The notes under the pieces were generated by a model. It made no database searches. It saw only the letters and a list, made by a program, of their open reading frames with translations, and had not been told where the DNA came from. From the NCBI GenBank assembly GCA_036250195.1, contig JAVHZZ010000001.1:376694707-376758706 (forward strand): a stretch of 64,000 nt of DNA. The letters run 5' to 3'. Origin of the DNA: Mixophyes australis. Lineage: Eukaryota; Chordata; Amphibia; Anura; Limnodynastidae. The first letter of the stretch is position 1. Each line of letters begins with the position of its first letter. Shown here piece after piece: positions 1 to 11,313 of this stretch. Position numbers and translations under genes: made by a program.

Positions 1-514
1 AGGATCATTTTTGAGCACACCAATCACAGGCTTATACAATGTGTCAGAATGCAGCATATTCAGGACTTATTTAGAAGAATGTGATTACAATCACAGGAGC
101 AACACCAGAGTTACCCCTGCTACCAGTACATGGCTGCGGCCTTCTGAAGAACAGTGAAAAGAACAAATTCTAGAACTCTGACCACTGATTTACTTTATTT
201 TTAACCAGGAATTCATTGATTGACAATTCAGCTTCTATTACATTCAGCTTTTCCTACTTTTTGCCAGGCATTCCTCCTCATTAAGGATTGCCCTGACGAC
301 AAGAAAATGTGACACAGGACTGCACAGCACTTCCTTATGCTCACAACATTCAGTATGAATACTATGTTCAGAAGATTCTGAACCAGAAATGAACCTGGGT
401 AAACCAGAGTCAAACAGACCATTTAAAAAAAATAGGAAGACTAGGGTAACCAAATATTTTCAACATTGCAAACATTACTTTCTATCCTTCCTATGGTCTC
501 ATTAACTATGGAAA
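1..514. other. no gene recognised
   Basis: AT-rich single-copy-looking sequence. The short open frames on the minus strand (for example 228-422) lack recognisable domains or a splice context. I see no repeat structure here. Confidence 0.4.
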
Positions 515-516
515 TA

Positions 517-1372
517 CACTAAATGGACAAAAGTATTCAAACGCTTAAGGATTACACCAACAGGACTGTAATGACATTGTATTCAATTACATATACCATA
601 ATATGGAGTTTGCAGCGATAATTGCTTTCACTCTTTTTGGAAGGCTTTCCACAAGATGTTGGAGTGTTTCTGTTGGAATTTGTGCCCATTCATTCTGTAG
701 ATCATTTATGGAGTCAGGCACTGATGTTGTATGAGAAGGCCTGGCTCGCAATCTCTGTACCAGTTCATCCCAAAGGTGTTCTATGGCGTTTTCACTGCTC
801 CACAGTCCAGTGTCGGTGTGCTTTATACCACTCCATCCGACGTTTGTCATTGGTCTTGGTGATGTGAGGCTTGCATGCAGCTGCTCGGCCATGGAAACCC
901 ATTCCTTTAAGCTCCTTCCGCACAGTTCTGTGCTTACATTAATACCAGTGGAAGTTTAGAACTCTTCAGCTATGGAATCAGCAGAGCGTTGGTGACTTTT
1001 ACGCACCATGTGCCTTAGCAGTCATGGACCCCGCTCTGTAATTTTACGTGGTCTTCTGCTTTGTGGCGGAGTTGCTGTTGTTCCTAAACGCTTCCATTTT
1101 CTAATAATATCACTTACAGTTGACCATGAAATATCCAGAAGGGATGAAATTTCACAAACCGTCTTATTGAAAATGTGGCATCCTATCACAGTACCATGCT
1201 TGAAGTCACTGTGGGTCACTCTTCAGAATGACCCATTTTGTATCACAAAGGTTTGCAAATGGAAACTGCATGGCTAGGTGCTTGATTTTATACACCTCTG
1301 ACAACGGGTCTGATTGAAACACCACAATTCATAAATTAAAAGGTGTGACCAAATACTTTTGTCCATATAGTG
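517..1372 (-). mobile_element. Tc1/mariner-type DNA transposon, internally deleted
   Basis: Inverted termini are visible: CACTAAATGGACAAAAGTATT at the left, and the right end reads CACTATATGGACAAAAGTAT on the opposite strand. Each is flanked by TA (515-516 and 1373-1374), the Tc1/mariner target duplication. At 856 bp it is much shorter than the usual 1.2-1.6 kb for vertebrate Tc1 elements, and the loss lies inside the transposase. Orientation is minus. Confidence 0.9.
587..1219 (-). pseudogene. Tc1 transposase remnant lacking the catalytic domain
   Basis: Reading from 1219 downwards, the N-terminal helix-turn-helix region is recognisable (ISWSTVSDIIRKWKR, then PRKITERG). Another frame (892-587) gives the C-terminal part with AIEHLWDELVQRLRARP and HLVESLPKRVKAIIAA, typical of the end of Tc1 transposases. 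The central region holding the DDE residues is missing: the sequence jumps from the region before the first catalytic Asp to just before the EHLWDEL block. Frameshifts also separate the pieces, so the protein cannot be active. The element could only move using a transposase supplied elsewhere. Confidence 0.85.
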
Positions 1373-1374
1373 TA

Positions 1375-1902
1375 TATTTCCTTGGATCACAAATAAATAC
1401 TCTATCGAATAGAATGCCATTGTACCTTATTCAATACACTGTGGTAGTGGATTAGTTAAAACTTATCCACACACACCAAGGTCTCTCAGCACAGTATCCA
1501 TGAACTAAATTTTACACATAAGTCTATGTCCAGTGTACATGGCTGTAAAATAAAACAGTTTTTCAATCCTTTGTGGGGTTATATCAATTCTAAAAGTAGA
1601 CAGTGAACATGTTCTAGAGCCCAAAATATGCTCAATTTCTTAAAATCAGTGGACGTGAAGAGCTTTTGTTTCATCTAATTATTTTATCAACATATAAGCA
1701 ATTAAAGTTATATACTGTATATATTTATATATATACATACTAGTATGTACCGTGTACCATATTTAAATCTTCAAGTTATGAAGTTAACCTTGAGTTGGAT
1801 GTAACTGTCAACATTTTAAAAATAATTAGACGTTTAAAAGCTCTTCCAACACACCCATTAGGTGGCTAACCAGTGTCGTTTTTGTTTTTATATTAAATAT
1901 TA
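1375..1902. other. no gene recognised; AT-rich
   Basis: AT-rich sequence with a short TATA-type simple run near 1715-1740. No coding or terminal-repeat structure recognised. Confidence 0.4.
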
Positions 1903-2330
1903 TCCAAATCCATCCAGTGGAAGGCCCAAAACAGGCTCCTGGGTCAAAGGGAGGCCAGCACACACCAAAGGGAGGTCCGACTGGGACCCGAAACTTCCTA
2001 AAACCTGGCCAGGATCCAACTGGACTATCTCGCATTGGTGCAGGGGTTTCCGAATGCATTTCCAGACAGATGAACCAAATTCATCCAGTAGAGGGCCTAG
2101 AACAGGCTTCCCGGGTCAAAGTTCTGTCCAGCATACACGAATGGGAAGTCCAACTGGGTCCCTAATCCCCTTAAAATCTGGCTGGGATCCAAGTGAACAA
2201 GCTTGTGTTAGTTTCATCCAAATCGGTGCAGGGATGTCTAAGATATTCACATTCAAACAAAGAAACTTTATATAGATAGATAGATAGATAAATGATATAA
2301 CCCTGATCCCCCTTCCCCCCAAAACTAACA
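1903..2330 (+). repeat. dimeric interspersed repeat with RTE/SINE-like tail and (TAGA)n
   Basis: A unit of about 171 bp beginning near CCAAATCCATCCAGT occurs at about 1903, again at about 2074, and partly at about 2215. The last unit reads TTTCATCCAAATCGGTGCAGGG and runs into a short TAGA microsatellite (2273-2291). The phrase CATCCAAATCGGT resembles 3' tails of RTE-type LINEs and their SINEs. The open frames across it (1862-2275) follow the repeat and are not taken as genes. Confidence 0.5.
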
Positions 2331-2713
2331 CTCATATCTTATCTGGTCTTAGCTAATGTGGGGGGAGAAGCAGTGTGGGGTTACAGTGCAAATGTTTCCA
2401 CCAGCACAAGGCTATGACAGGCTGAATGGTCACAGTATAACAGAGAAACATGTTAGCCCAGGAATAAATTCCCTTGGAGAATTGGGCCTGCAATAAACAT
2501 GTGACATCATACTCAGCTCTGTGCTGACAGCACTGGCGCTCTTCCCACCCTCTTTAGGCATTTGAGGTTGGGGTAATAATGTATGTGCAGTAAAACAAAG
2601 CAGAAATGAGCGCCCGATAGTAGGTAGTAGATATAATAGTAGATATCATGTTTATATTTCCAGTGCTACTCTATTATCATTTACTATCACATCAAAGTTC
2701 TGCCTATTTAGAG
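2331..2713. other. no gene recognised
   Basis: Unassigned sequence between the dimeric repeat and the hAT fragment. No recognisable motif. Confidence 0.35.
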
Positions 2714-3080
2714 TAGAGATTTGTACTGCCCCTTGTGTTTTGGTTTTGGATGTGCTTTCGGTTCTAAAACGCGTTTGTGATTTGGTTTTGTGACAGGTTT
2801 TGCCCAAAAATTGCGAAAGATTTTGGTTTTGGATCTGGATTTGATTAAAATTTTATTAAAAATTGTGAAAAATAGGAAAAATTATGTGATTTTGAGCTGT
2901 TTTTGCTCCAATATTACTATTTATTACATTGACATTCATTTTCAGTTATTTCCTGACTTATTTTATAACTTTGCCATTGTTGAATTTGCTTTCTCCAATT
3001 CAATTAAAATATAATTAAACTGCAAAGTGTTGATATCTCCCTTTCATTGCACCCAATCTTTTATGCTGTTATGGCTTCTT
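2714..3080 (-). mobile_element. fragment of hAT element of the TAGAGATG family
   Basis: It begins TAGAGATTTGTACTG and runs through a GTTTTGGTTTTGGAT-rich stretch and GATTTTGAGCTGTTTTTGCTCC. This matches, in reverse orientation, the right-hand ends of the complete elements at 14497-16575 and 49975-53090. Only one terminus is present, so the copy is truncated. The inner boundary is approximate. Confidence 0.65.
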
Positions 3081-3116
3081 AGTAACTGTCATAAGATTTT
3101 AAAAACTAGTGGGAGA

Positions 3117-4969
3117 TGTCTTCACCTATAGCAGCCACCTTTCTCGCAGAGTTAGATGCACTTACTGGTACTCGGATACAGGGCTGCCAAGAAGAATTCA
3201 GGGCCCCGGTACAACAACTTCATGGGGCCCCCTTCATAGTTCAGCATGGCAAAAAAATTTACGCTGCAGTTCTAAAGTCGGAGTGATCATACAATTGGGG
3301 GCATGGCTATGCATCATTGGGGTGTGGCTAGCAGGTGAAAAACGCTAGGCCACCCTACTACAGGAAAAAAACCTGCATGGTTGTGTACAACATTGGCACA
3401 AGTGTGCAGATCCCGTTCCGCGGAGCATGACATATGTCCCAGCAGTCCTGAATTTCAGGACATCTAGCACCATAGTGTAGTATATAAAGAATGCAGTGTG
3501 TACATAAAGAGTTCACAGTCTTGACCTGCCCCTTACATTGGGCAGAACACTCACCATAAATTGGAATTGTCCCACTAGAATCACAACATTTCACAGACTG
3601 TCCTGCTCTCTCCTACCTGTTCTTGTCACTTTCACCACCTGTGGTTGCTGGTTTCTTTAGTTGCGGCTTCTCTGGATCCTGGAATGTTGGGGGCCCTATT
3701 TGGAGAAAAAAATGGGTACATTTAGAAAATTCAAATCAGCCCCGGCGTTAAATCAATAGCACCCACAAGTAATAATTAGACCTTCCTCCAGCCCCAACAT
3801 TAAAATAATAGTATTCCCATTTAATAAATCAACCTATTTCCCTGCCTGCAAACACCCTCAGCAGTAAATTAATAATATTTACATATCATAAATATACCTA
3901 TTTCCCGCAACCTTCACGGCCATTAAATAATTCATAGTCACATTTAATAAAGAGACCTCATTCTTCCCAAACTCATCCCCACATTCAATAGCCCCAAACC
4001 ACCCCATCATAAATTAATAGTCCCCACTTTTCATCTTCCATCTTCTGTCTTATTTTTTGCGTGCTGGGTCCTCTCTGCGCTGATCCTCACTGAGTGACTT
4101 GATGACGTCACGCCCGACATTCAGTGTGAACGGAGCAGAGAGGAAGGAAGAGGGACGCTGGCTCCGCGATCATGTGATGTGAGTATGAGATTTTGTTTCT
4201 ATTGTTTTTTTAAATAGCCTGCTCCTCCCCTGCCAAAAAAACCCCAAAAAAACAGAAAATTAAAAAAACATTTTAAGTTTAAAAAAGGAACAAAAAAAGT
4301 CGGCAGTGAGAGCCCGAGCCGGGCCCTCTGTCAGGTTCGGGCCTGGGTAATTGGTACCCGACCCCCTTCCTCTCAGTGGCCCTGCTCGGATGCCCCCAAA
4401 GCTTATGAGCAGGAACTGGAAGCACTGAGATAGGAGGCAACTCAATACATGGATAACCAGGGTCAGGCCACAGGTCAAGGTTCAGCAGGGAGCATCACAA
4501 ACAGGTCAATAGGTCGGGCTGACAGCAAACAAGGATAGTCCAGAAGAATGAGCCAAGAGGTCAGGGGCAATCAAGAATCAAGCAGGGTCCAGAAAACAAG
4601 CCAAGTGTCACACCAGGAAACAATCAACTGTATTCAGAGGTTTCATAGCACAGAGAGCACGTTAACTATTGCAAGGCAAAAGCACTATAACCATCAGAGA
4701 GACTAAGCCCTCCCTGCCTTTTAAATTTATAGAGCAATCAGAAATGGGGCCAATTGCACCTGCAAAGGCAGCAATAATGTAATTACAGTAGTGCGTTCCT
4801 GCTGTCTATGACTAGCTGAGAAGCAACGGCAGTGTAAGAGGCATTCCGGTTTCCCTGGTAACCGCCTGGACATTAAGGACCGGAATTGACGTCCCGGCTG
4901 CCAGGGCAACAGCCGGGACACATCCGCAATCTGGATATATTCAAGCGGCTAGTGCGGCGGCTCGTGACA
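3117..4969 (-). mobile_element. Ty3/gypsy-type LTR split by a hAT insertion
   Basis: On the minus strand the LTR starts TGTCACGAGCCGCC at 4969 and ends GGTGAAGACA at 3117. The two parts (4385-4969 and 3117-3178) total about 647 bp once the hAT element at 3179-4384 is set aside. A TATA-like TATAAATTTAAAAGGC lies on the minus strand near 4720-4733. No 5-bp duplication links the two ends. Together with coding-like sequence at 4970-5106 this suggests the 3' LTR of a 5'-truncated element. Confidence 0.65.
3179..4384. mobile_element. non-autonomous hAT-like element (CAGGG termini)
   Basis: The left end is CAGGGCTGCCAAGAAG and the right end, on the other strand, is CAGGGCCACTGAGAGGAAGG. Flanking 8-mers are ctcggata (3171-3178) and ctcggatg (4385-4392), a 7/8 target duplication typical of hAT. 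Inside are a degenerate C-rich repeat of roughly 55-60 bp around 3720-4020 (CCCCAACATTAAA-type units), a GC-rich hairpin at about 4068-4142 (CCTCTCTGC...GCAGAGAGG) and a splice-donor-like GTGAGTATG at 4179. No transposase is encoded. Confidence 0.8.
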
Positions 4970-5106
4970 TACAATTGGCCGGTCAATAATCGGGCATCAG
5001 AATGACTACACCCTTTCTTAGGGACCACATCTGCTGCAAGTCTCGGCCTATCTCCTTTACCCCAGGGTTGGACAAAGCTTCCCCCAGGGGAATACTGTAT
5101 CTTCAC
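4873..5106 (-). pseudogene. possible C-terminal tail of gypsy pol reading into the 3' LTR
   Basis: An open frame approaches the LTR from upstream (minus strand) and crosses its boundary at LYVTS, with the TGTCAC of the LTR encoding VTS. Gypsy-type elements of fish and amphibians often end their pol frame in this way, so I infer the last residues of an integrase/pol tail. Nothing upstream of 5106 is recognisable as RT or integrase, so the element is severely truncated. It could instead be a fortuitous frame. Confidence 0.35.
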
Positions 5107-5825
5107 TGTCTATGATGAATGCAGTGCAACATTCTACATGAACATGAATGCAGTGCAATAGTCTTTGAAGTTTTTTAGAAAGGGTGCAGGCCACCTTCGT
5201 CTAACAGCATCATCCTTTATTTATGAAGTGGCAAAGTAAGGAAAGCCCTGCTCTTGATTACCGATGGATGCTCTGGAAATGTATTGTGTGCGTAGACTTT
5301 GAAGATTTTTATTTATATAGTGACGACAAACTACTTAGCTCTTTACAATTGGCTATCTACCTGTCTAAATATTTACTGATGCCTCTGTCCATTTAATGAC
5401 ATCTGTGTTACTGCCTCTTCTCTCCCCATGATGCATACTGTGTAATGTTCCAAATTTAGTGTGTGTGTGTGTGTATAGCATTTTAACATTTTTATCTTTT
5501 GCACCTTACATTAAAAAGAAATTGTTGTTTAATTTATCTAATGGGCTTGCTTCAGTTGGTGGCAGTGCAGATGACATTTTTTGCTCTACATGCGGTCACT
5601 GAATATCACAAATGGCCAGAAAAAACACTGACTCGCAAACACCCTTTTTGAAATATAGATTTCACTGAACTCCAAATTGACAAGTATTGAAAAATAGAAC
5701 AGATAAGAATATATAGAGTTTTTTTTGGGGTGTGCAGGAAACAACCAGTTTTTTCAAAATCACTTCTAGATAATTCAAATTTCATGGGTGCACATAAAGC
5801 AAAAAAAAAGCAAAAATGACATCAC
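5107..5825. other. no gene recognised; short (TG)n
   Basis: Unassigned AT-rich sequence with a small TG microsatellite at about 5459-5475. Confidence 0.4.
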
Positions 5826-6100
5826 GTGGGAGATTTACTAAAGATTGGTTTTGTAGAACCACCGATTTTGAGTGTTTTTTTTTTGCAGTTTAAAAATCGC
5901 ACAATTTACTAAAAGCGAAACCACTTGAAAAACACCACCAGAAAACTGCTGTTTTACAAAGTGCACATTGCACATCGCCTTCCTGATTTTTCCCATGGTC
6001 AGAATAGACACCGTAATATTAATCAAGTTGTGATTTAGCAAACTGCTTGAAAAACACTTCAAGAAGAAGTAGTTGTGAGATTGCTATTTGCAGTACCGGT
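5826..6100. repeat. possible degenerate MITE
   Basis: It starts GGGAGATTTACTAAAG, a phrase similar to amphibian MITE ends (compare GGGCTAGATTTACTAAG at 39660). Internal AAAACCACTTGAAAAACAC-like and AACTGCTTGAAAAACAC phrases recur. A matching right terminus is not clear. Confidence 0.3.
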
Positions 6101-7600
6101 GCAAGATTGCTCAAACTACCCCCCACAATACCCACACCTTCATACTCTTGACTTTTGTAAAATAAAAATAATAACTTACTTTCTCATAGATGGCAGGTAA
6201 GGCTGGAGTCCAGGTGCACTAATGTCTGATGCAGAACGCTGTCCCAGGGGCAACCACATGAGAACTTTCCAAATGCTAGATTTTGAAACAAAGCAAAAAA
6301 AACCAAAACCTCTCCCCACAGATTACACCAAAACCACTCCCGCGCCTCTCACCACAAATTACCCCAGTACCACCTCCACTCCTCTCACCACACATTACAT
6401 GCAAGCACTGGCTGATAAATTTGAATCTGGTGGGCAAGCACACCGCAGCAGATCATCATAAGTAACCCCCATATCCTCAAATATAACACTTCATCATGAT
6501 TAACCCCATCATAATAATCTTAACGCCCTCAACAATCCCCTTATCCTTTTTCAATACAGACAGAAGTCGGCGCAGGGGGAAGGATTTGGAGACAGAGGGA
6601 GACAAACAATATACAAATGTTAAAATTTCCAAACTTAATAAGTCCTACCCCACTTCTTATGGGGAATGTCTCTGACGTTACCAGTTCAAAATCACAGTTC
6701 TATCAGGGTGTATGATGGTGCCCTTGATCACTTCTTGAGAAATGTTTTAGTTCCTCTTTTGTGTTTAATCCCCTTATCCTGACATTAACCTCCTCAAAAT
6801 AATTAAATCTCTCATCATCATAATAACTGCTTTATCAACATTAATCTCCCCATCATTAATTAACCAGTAGCATTAAAATGAACCCCTTTATAAGCATTAA
6901 CACCCACATCAATCCCCTCATAATCAATAGTACACCCCTTATATTCATTAAATCATTTAGCCTCATCATAACAGCCCCTTCAACATCCTTATCCCCTTTA
7001 TAATCATTAGTTTTCTCATACCCATGATTAATTAACCCTAACAACATTAAAGAATCCCTTTTATATTCATTAACCCCCTTAATCATTCCCTCCCTCAGCC
7101 TTGTCAAAAGTACCCCATTAAGAATATTAACACCCTCACCCTCATAATTAACTCCCAATCACTATGCCTAATCCCTTCAACATCAATTTCCCACCAAGTA
7201 TATTATATTCTCCCTCCATCCCCACTTACCTGTTGCTGATCATTAGTCACAGGGGAACTGATCACATGACAGTTCTCCTCCATGTATTTTCGCTCCCACA
7301 GCACACCCTGCAGGCAGGAGGTTATATAGCTGCCTGTTATCTTGCGCAGCCAGCTGGGGAGAGGTAGGGGATGTGTAATCAATGCCTCATGTGTTCTGTG
7401 CCGGATGCATTCCTTCTCCCATGAGCGCTGTGAGTGTCATGCACCCCATTCAGAGCACTTAGCCCAGAGCATTTTCTTCATTCTGGACAGCATGTGACCA
7501 CATAAATACCTGACACCAGCCATCAGTGACGCTCCCAAAACCCTGACTGTTAGAGCTATATTCTATTCAGAACATAAGAGGAGGCCCCACTGGCTATTTA
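6101..7600. repeat. degenerate C-rich minisatellite with a hairpin, possible old hAT-like copy
   Basis: From about 6465 to 7170 the sequence is a decayed array of units like TTAACCCCCTCATCATAAT, interrupted near 6560-6760. It is followed by CCACTTACCTG at 7223 (a splice donor on the other strand) and a pairable stretch around 7235-7285. That order, minisatellite then CTTACCT then hairpin, is the plan of the CAGGGCC elements elsewhere in the window. I could not find the termini. The rest of the interval is unassigned. Confidence 0.3.
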
Positions 7601-7935
7601 TAATAGGGGCAACACCTATTATTTCAACATAGGGGTACCATTTGTACTGCACACATATGACACTACAAGTGCCAGCATGCACTTGCACCCATGTGGAAGT
7701 GCCAGTTTATATGGTGCTCCCATTATGAAATAATAAGTGTTGACTAAAGACTGCAGCATGTAAATATCCAATTTGGTGCCCGCAAAGGGGTCCATTCTGT
7801 TTGTCTTTCAGAAAGACATCTGTTCTGTTTGACTTTGGGAAAGACACTGAGCAAAGGCACAGAGTACCCTTTCAGTGAAAGGTTCCTTCAATGAGTTTCT
7901 TACATTGAGACAAAAGTGCAGACAGCCAATAGGTG

Positions 7936-8517
7936 AACCTGAGTTCCAGAGGGAGACTCCAGGAATCAGCAATATTAAATAAGTGCCAGAGTGAACCTGT
8001 TCCAAGAGAGAGGCTCCAGAACCCAGCAATGGAAAAGGGTATCTGGCTAGATGTGCTAGCTGAGACAGTACAAGCATGAGAGAGAGAGAGAGAGATATTA
8101 TTTGTTTCATTATTATTTTTTATTAGTTATTATTTGTGATTATTTGTTTCCTGAGATAGGTAGAAGGGAGTATGCTCCTACACCTCATCCCAGAGATATT
8201 GATAACATTTCTACCTTTATTTCTACCTTTAACCTGAGTTCCAGAGGGAGACTCCAGGAATCAGCAATATTAAATAAGTGCCAGAATGAACCTGTTCCAA
8301 GAGAGAGGCTCCAGAACCCAGCAATGGAAAAGGGTATCTGGCTAGATGTGCTAGCTGAGACAGTACAAGCATGAGAGAGAGAGAGAGAGATATTATTTGT
8401 TTCATTATTATTTTTTATTAGTTATTATTTGTGATTATTTGTTTCCTGAGATAGGTAGAAGGGAGTATGCTCCTACACCTTATCCCAGAGGTATTGATAA
8501 CATTTCTACCTTTATTT
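7936..8517. repeat. 295-bp tandem duplication
   Basis: The segment beginning AACCTGAGTTCCAGAGG at 7936 is repeated from 8231 with very few differences (for example CAGAGTGAACC against CAGAATGAACC). Each copy contains a (GA)n run and a TTATTATTTTTTATTAGTTA stretch. The close similarity points to a recent unequal exchange or replication slip. The short open frames here are by-products. Confidence 0.85.
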
Positions 8518-9785
8518 GAAGTGGGGCTGTATACGGTGATATGCCATACCACCACTTTTCCTACTGCATTCATTGCAAACGTACAGAATTCTAAATCACT
8601 CACATTCCCGTTACATTGTTCATACACCCACTTCTAAATTTTCACTTCAACCACTGACTTTACTTACATAAAACTCACTGGCAAACTGTAAGATTTATGC
8701 TGACTGAAACTGTTAAAATACCATACCAACCTTTTGTCATTTGTTACCATAAATTGACCAAAATGTGTCATTATTCGATTCCAGTTAAATAACTAATCCA
8801 GCTTTGACTTTGTTCTGAATCCACATGAATGATACACACACACACACGTGGAAATGTTTTTACAAACATCGTAAGTTTTTGTATAAATATCAAATACATA
8901 GCCACATCATCAGTTGTTACTTAACAGTAATTGTTTTAATACACTGTAAATCATCCATTCCTTTGTTCAAACACTGTGAAATTGACTAAAATTACATTTT
9001 CTTTCAAGTTTTCCCTTAGGGAAATAATTCATCCATACTTGTTGTTTAATTTTTTTTATGTTTGTTAGGTTTTTTTAGGAAAGTTTTACATAAGTGTGCA
9101 AAAAATATTTAGGAAAACGTAATGGGACACATGAATTGAGTCCATCTGTGTTTTTACTCTGGATTACACTTAAATGTTCAACGTCTCCCTGGGTTCATGC
9201 TTTGCAACCTGTTTTGTATATTCTTCGCTCCAGAGAAAAATAACCATCCTTTGCATTAATTCTGAGGCTTTATTCAAACTGTCATATAATTATATGTCTT
9301 TTCTTGTGTAATAGAACACAATAAAATTGAAGTCCTGCAGGAAGGAAGCTATTTGATTGTAATAATAATACATAGGGTCTGCCATCTTTGCAGAAGTATA
9401 CTAGAGTCAGATGCATAATGTGCTTAGAGTGGGTCATTATAGGGCCGCTGGTGGATTGATTTTCAAATACCCTGATGAAAAAAATTATTTCAGAGCATTT
9501 TAGCTAATTTCTAGTAGGTTTAATGCCTATAAATAACTCATAAGCATGCCTGAATCAACGTTTCCTCATATAGTAAAACCCTGCATTCCAATCACATGTG
9601 CCTCACCTTCCAAGCACAGCAGCCCCCAATCTTAGAAGCAGATAGTGCAGTCTGACAGCAGGACTTTATCACCATGCACACCATGCATATTTTCTGCTAG
9701 ACCTGCAATCCTGAAAAAGTAGGGCTCTTGCGCCAGTAGAATATGCTCCCAGTTTATATCACACATATGTAAGATATACTTTCGC
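8518..9785. other. no gene recognised
   Basis: AT-rich sequence with a short (CA)n at about 8836-8846. No open frame with recognisable content and no terminal repeats. Confidence 0.4.
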
Positions 9786-10044
9786 CATAGTTGCCTACTC
9801 TCCGGGAATGTTCGGGAGACTCCCGAATTTTTGGGAATTCTCCCGCAAGAGCAGGCAAAAATCCCGGATCCAGCTGTCCCCGTTGTTGTAGATGGTGGGG
9901 GCGGGGCTAAACGCGCCATTGTGGCCCCCGTCCCCTGCTGCGATTGGTTAGAATTGCCTAACATTGACAGGGGGCAGAGCATAACGGTGCACCACGCGTG
10001 GCCACCCCCTCCCGGACAGCTGCCTTCAAAAGTAGGTAAGTATG
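9786..10044. mobile_element. short hAT-like MITE (CATAGTTGCC termini)
   Basis: The left end is CATAGTTGCCTAC and the right end, opposite strand, is CATACTTACCTAC. Flanking 8-mers actttcgc and actaacgc agree at 6 of 8 positions, as expected of an old hAT target duplication. The interior has the self-complementary CCGGGAATGTTCGGGAGACTC motif widespread in vertebrate repeats. It is related by its terminus to 13103-13779. Confidence 0.6.
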
Positions 10045-10052
10045 ACTAACGC

Positions 10053-10638
10053 TCATGTTTTAAAACATTTGTTTTGATAGCAAAATAAGCTTTCGCTATT
10101 AGGTGTGATTACTCCTTCTCTAGGGCTAAAAAAACAAAAAAAAAATTGCTAACATATGCTCACAAAATCATAATAATATGCAAGAGAGGTGCAAAAAAGC
10201 ACCTATAAGCATCAGAAGTTAATTCACAATCAACCAATCAGAGGTGGTTAGCTAGTGCTGACGACAATCATCACTTCATCAGCGTGTATTTGCACCTGCA
10301 CCTGAAAATGATGTGGCTTTGTCAGGCGCATATGCATTTCTGTGCTGGTTTGCATCTGTTGCATCATTGGAAAGCCCCTTCCCTCCATCATCCTGCCTGT
10401 CCAGTCACAAATGGTTGTATCAGTTTCACCCAAATCTGCATAGGCATATATGTGTATGACCATTTGTCTAGCCATGAACAAAACCAATTTGCATATTTTA
10501 CGCTATGCAAACCGGTATAAGTCTAACCCAGCATCAGGTCTGGTGTGTTTTTCCAGAGGCAGCTCCAAAAAACGTAATTTGATTTTGCACCTATGTACAC
10601 CAAATCTGAATAAATGCATCTTGGCAAATACAAATATA
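10053..10638. other. no gene recognised
   Basis: Unassigned sequence. Overlapping open frames on both strands (10248-10520) have no recognisable domain. Confidence 0.35.
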
Positions 10639-11313
10639 GGTCCTGATTCATTAAGACACGCAAACGTACATAAATTGTGTTTTTTTAAAACGCACGTAAA
10701 ATGGGCATATGCTTGTCCTTATTCAACTAGGAGTGGGTCTTTTGTTATTGGTCTTGGTGCGCTCTGCTCTAACAGACATTACACTGCAGAATACCACCAA
10801 TGTCCAATGTCCCAAAAGAACACACAGAAAAAAAATTAAATTGATGTCAACTGTTAATAATATAATCATTAATGGCAAAACATTAAAAAAAGAAAGTTTC
10901 ATAGGATGTTATGAATGTCTACTGTACATAAAATGCATTTTACAGTTGCTTTTGATTGCAAACACATGTTCTAGCATACATACACAGCTGTCACCACTTG
11001 TAATCAGCACTTACACCAGACCTGTTACTGGTGCAAGTGATACGACAGGTAAACAAGTTCCTTTAAGATGCCCAAAGCTTGAATCAGAAGTTGTTGCATG
11101 TGCTTGAGCTTGGCACGCCCTTACTGTACATTGACTACGTGTATACTCCCATTCCCCTCCGTTCCGCCCCTGAAATTGTAGGCAGGGTCTTTTGCACTCA
11201 AAGATGAATTGGACGTTACTATGTTCAATGGCGTATCGTCCAGTTCTGAACATGCGCATTTTACATAAAATTTGGCATGTATTGGCATATACGTTCCTTA
11301 GTGAATCAGGCCC
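10639..11313. mobile_element. TIR element with GGGCCTGATTCA-type ends
   Basis: The left end reads GGTCCTGATTCATTAAGACACG and the right end, opposite strand, reads GGGCCTGATTCACTAAGGAACG, giving inverted termini over about 20 bp around a 675-bp unit. No convincing target duplication is visible. The end motif is shared with the MITEs at 36452-36772 and 40989-41307 but the interior differs. The interior encodes nothing recognisable. Confidence 0.55.
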
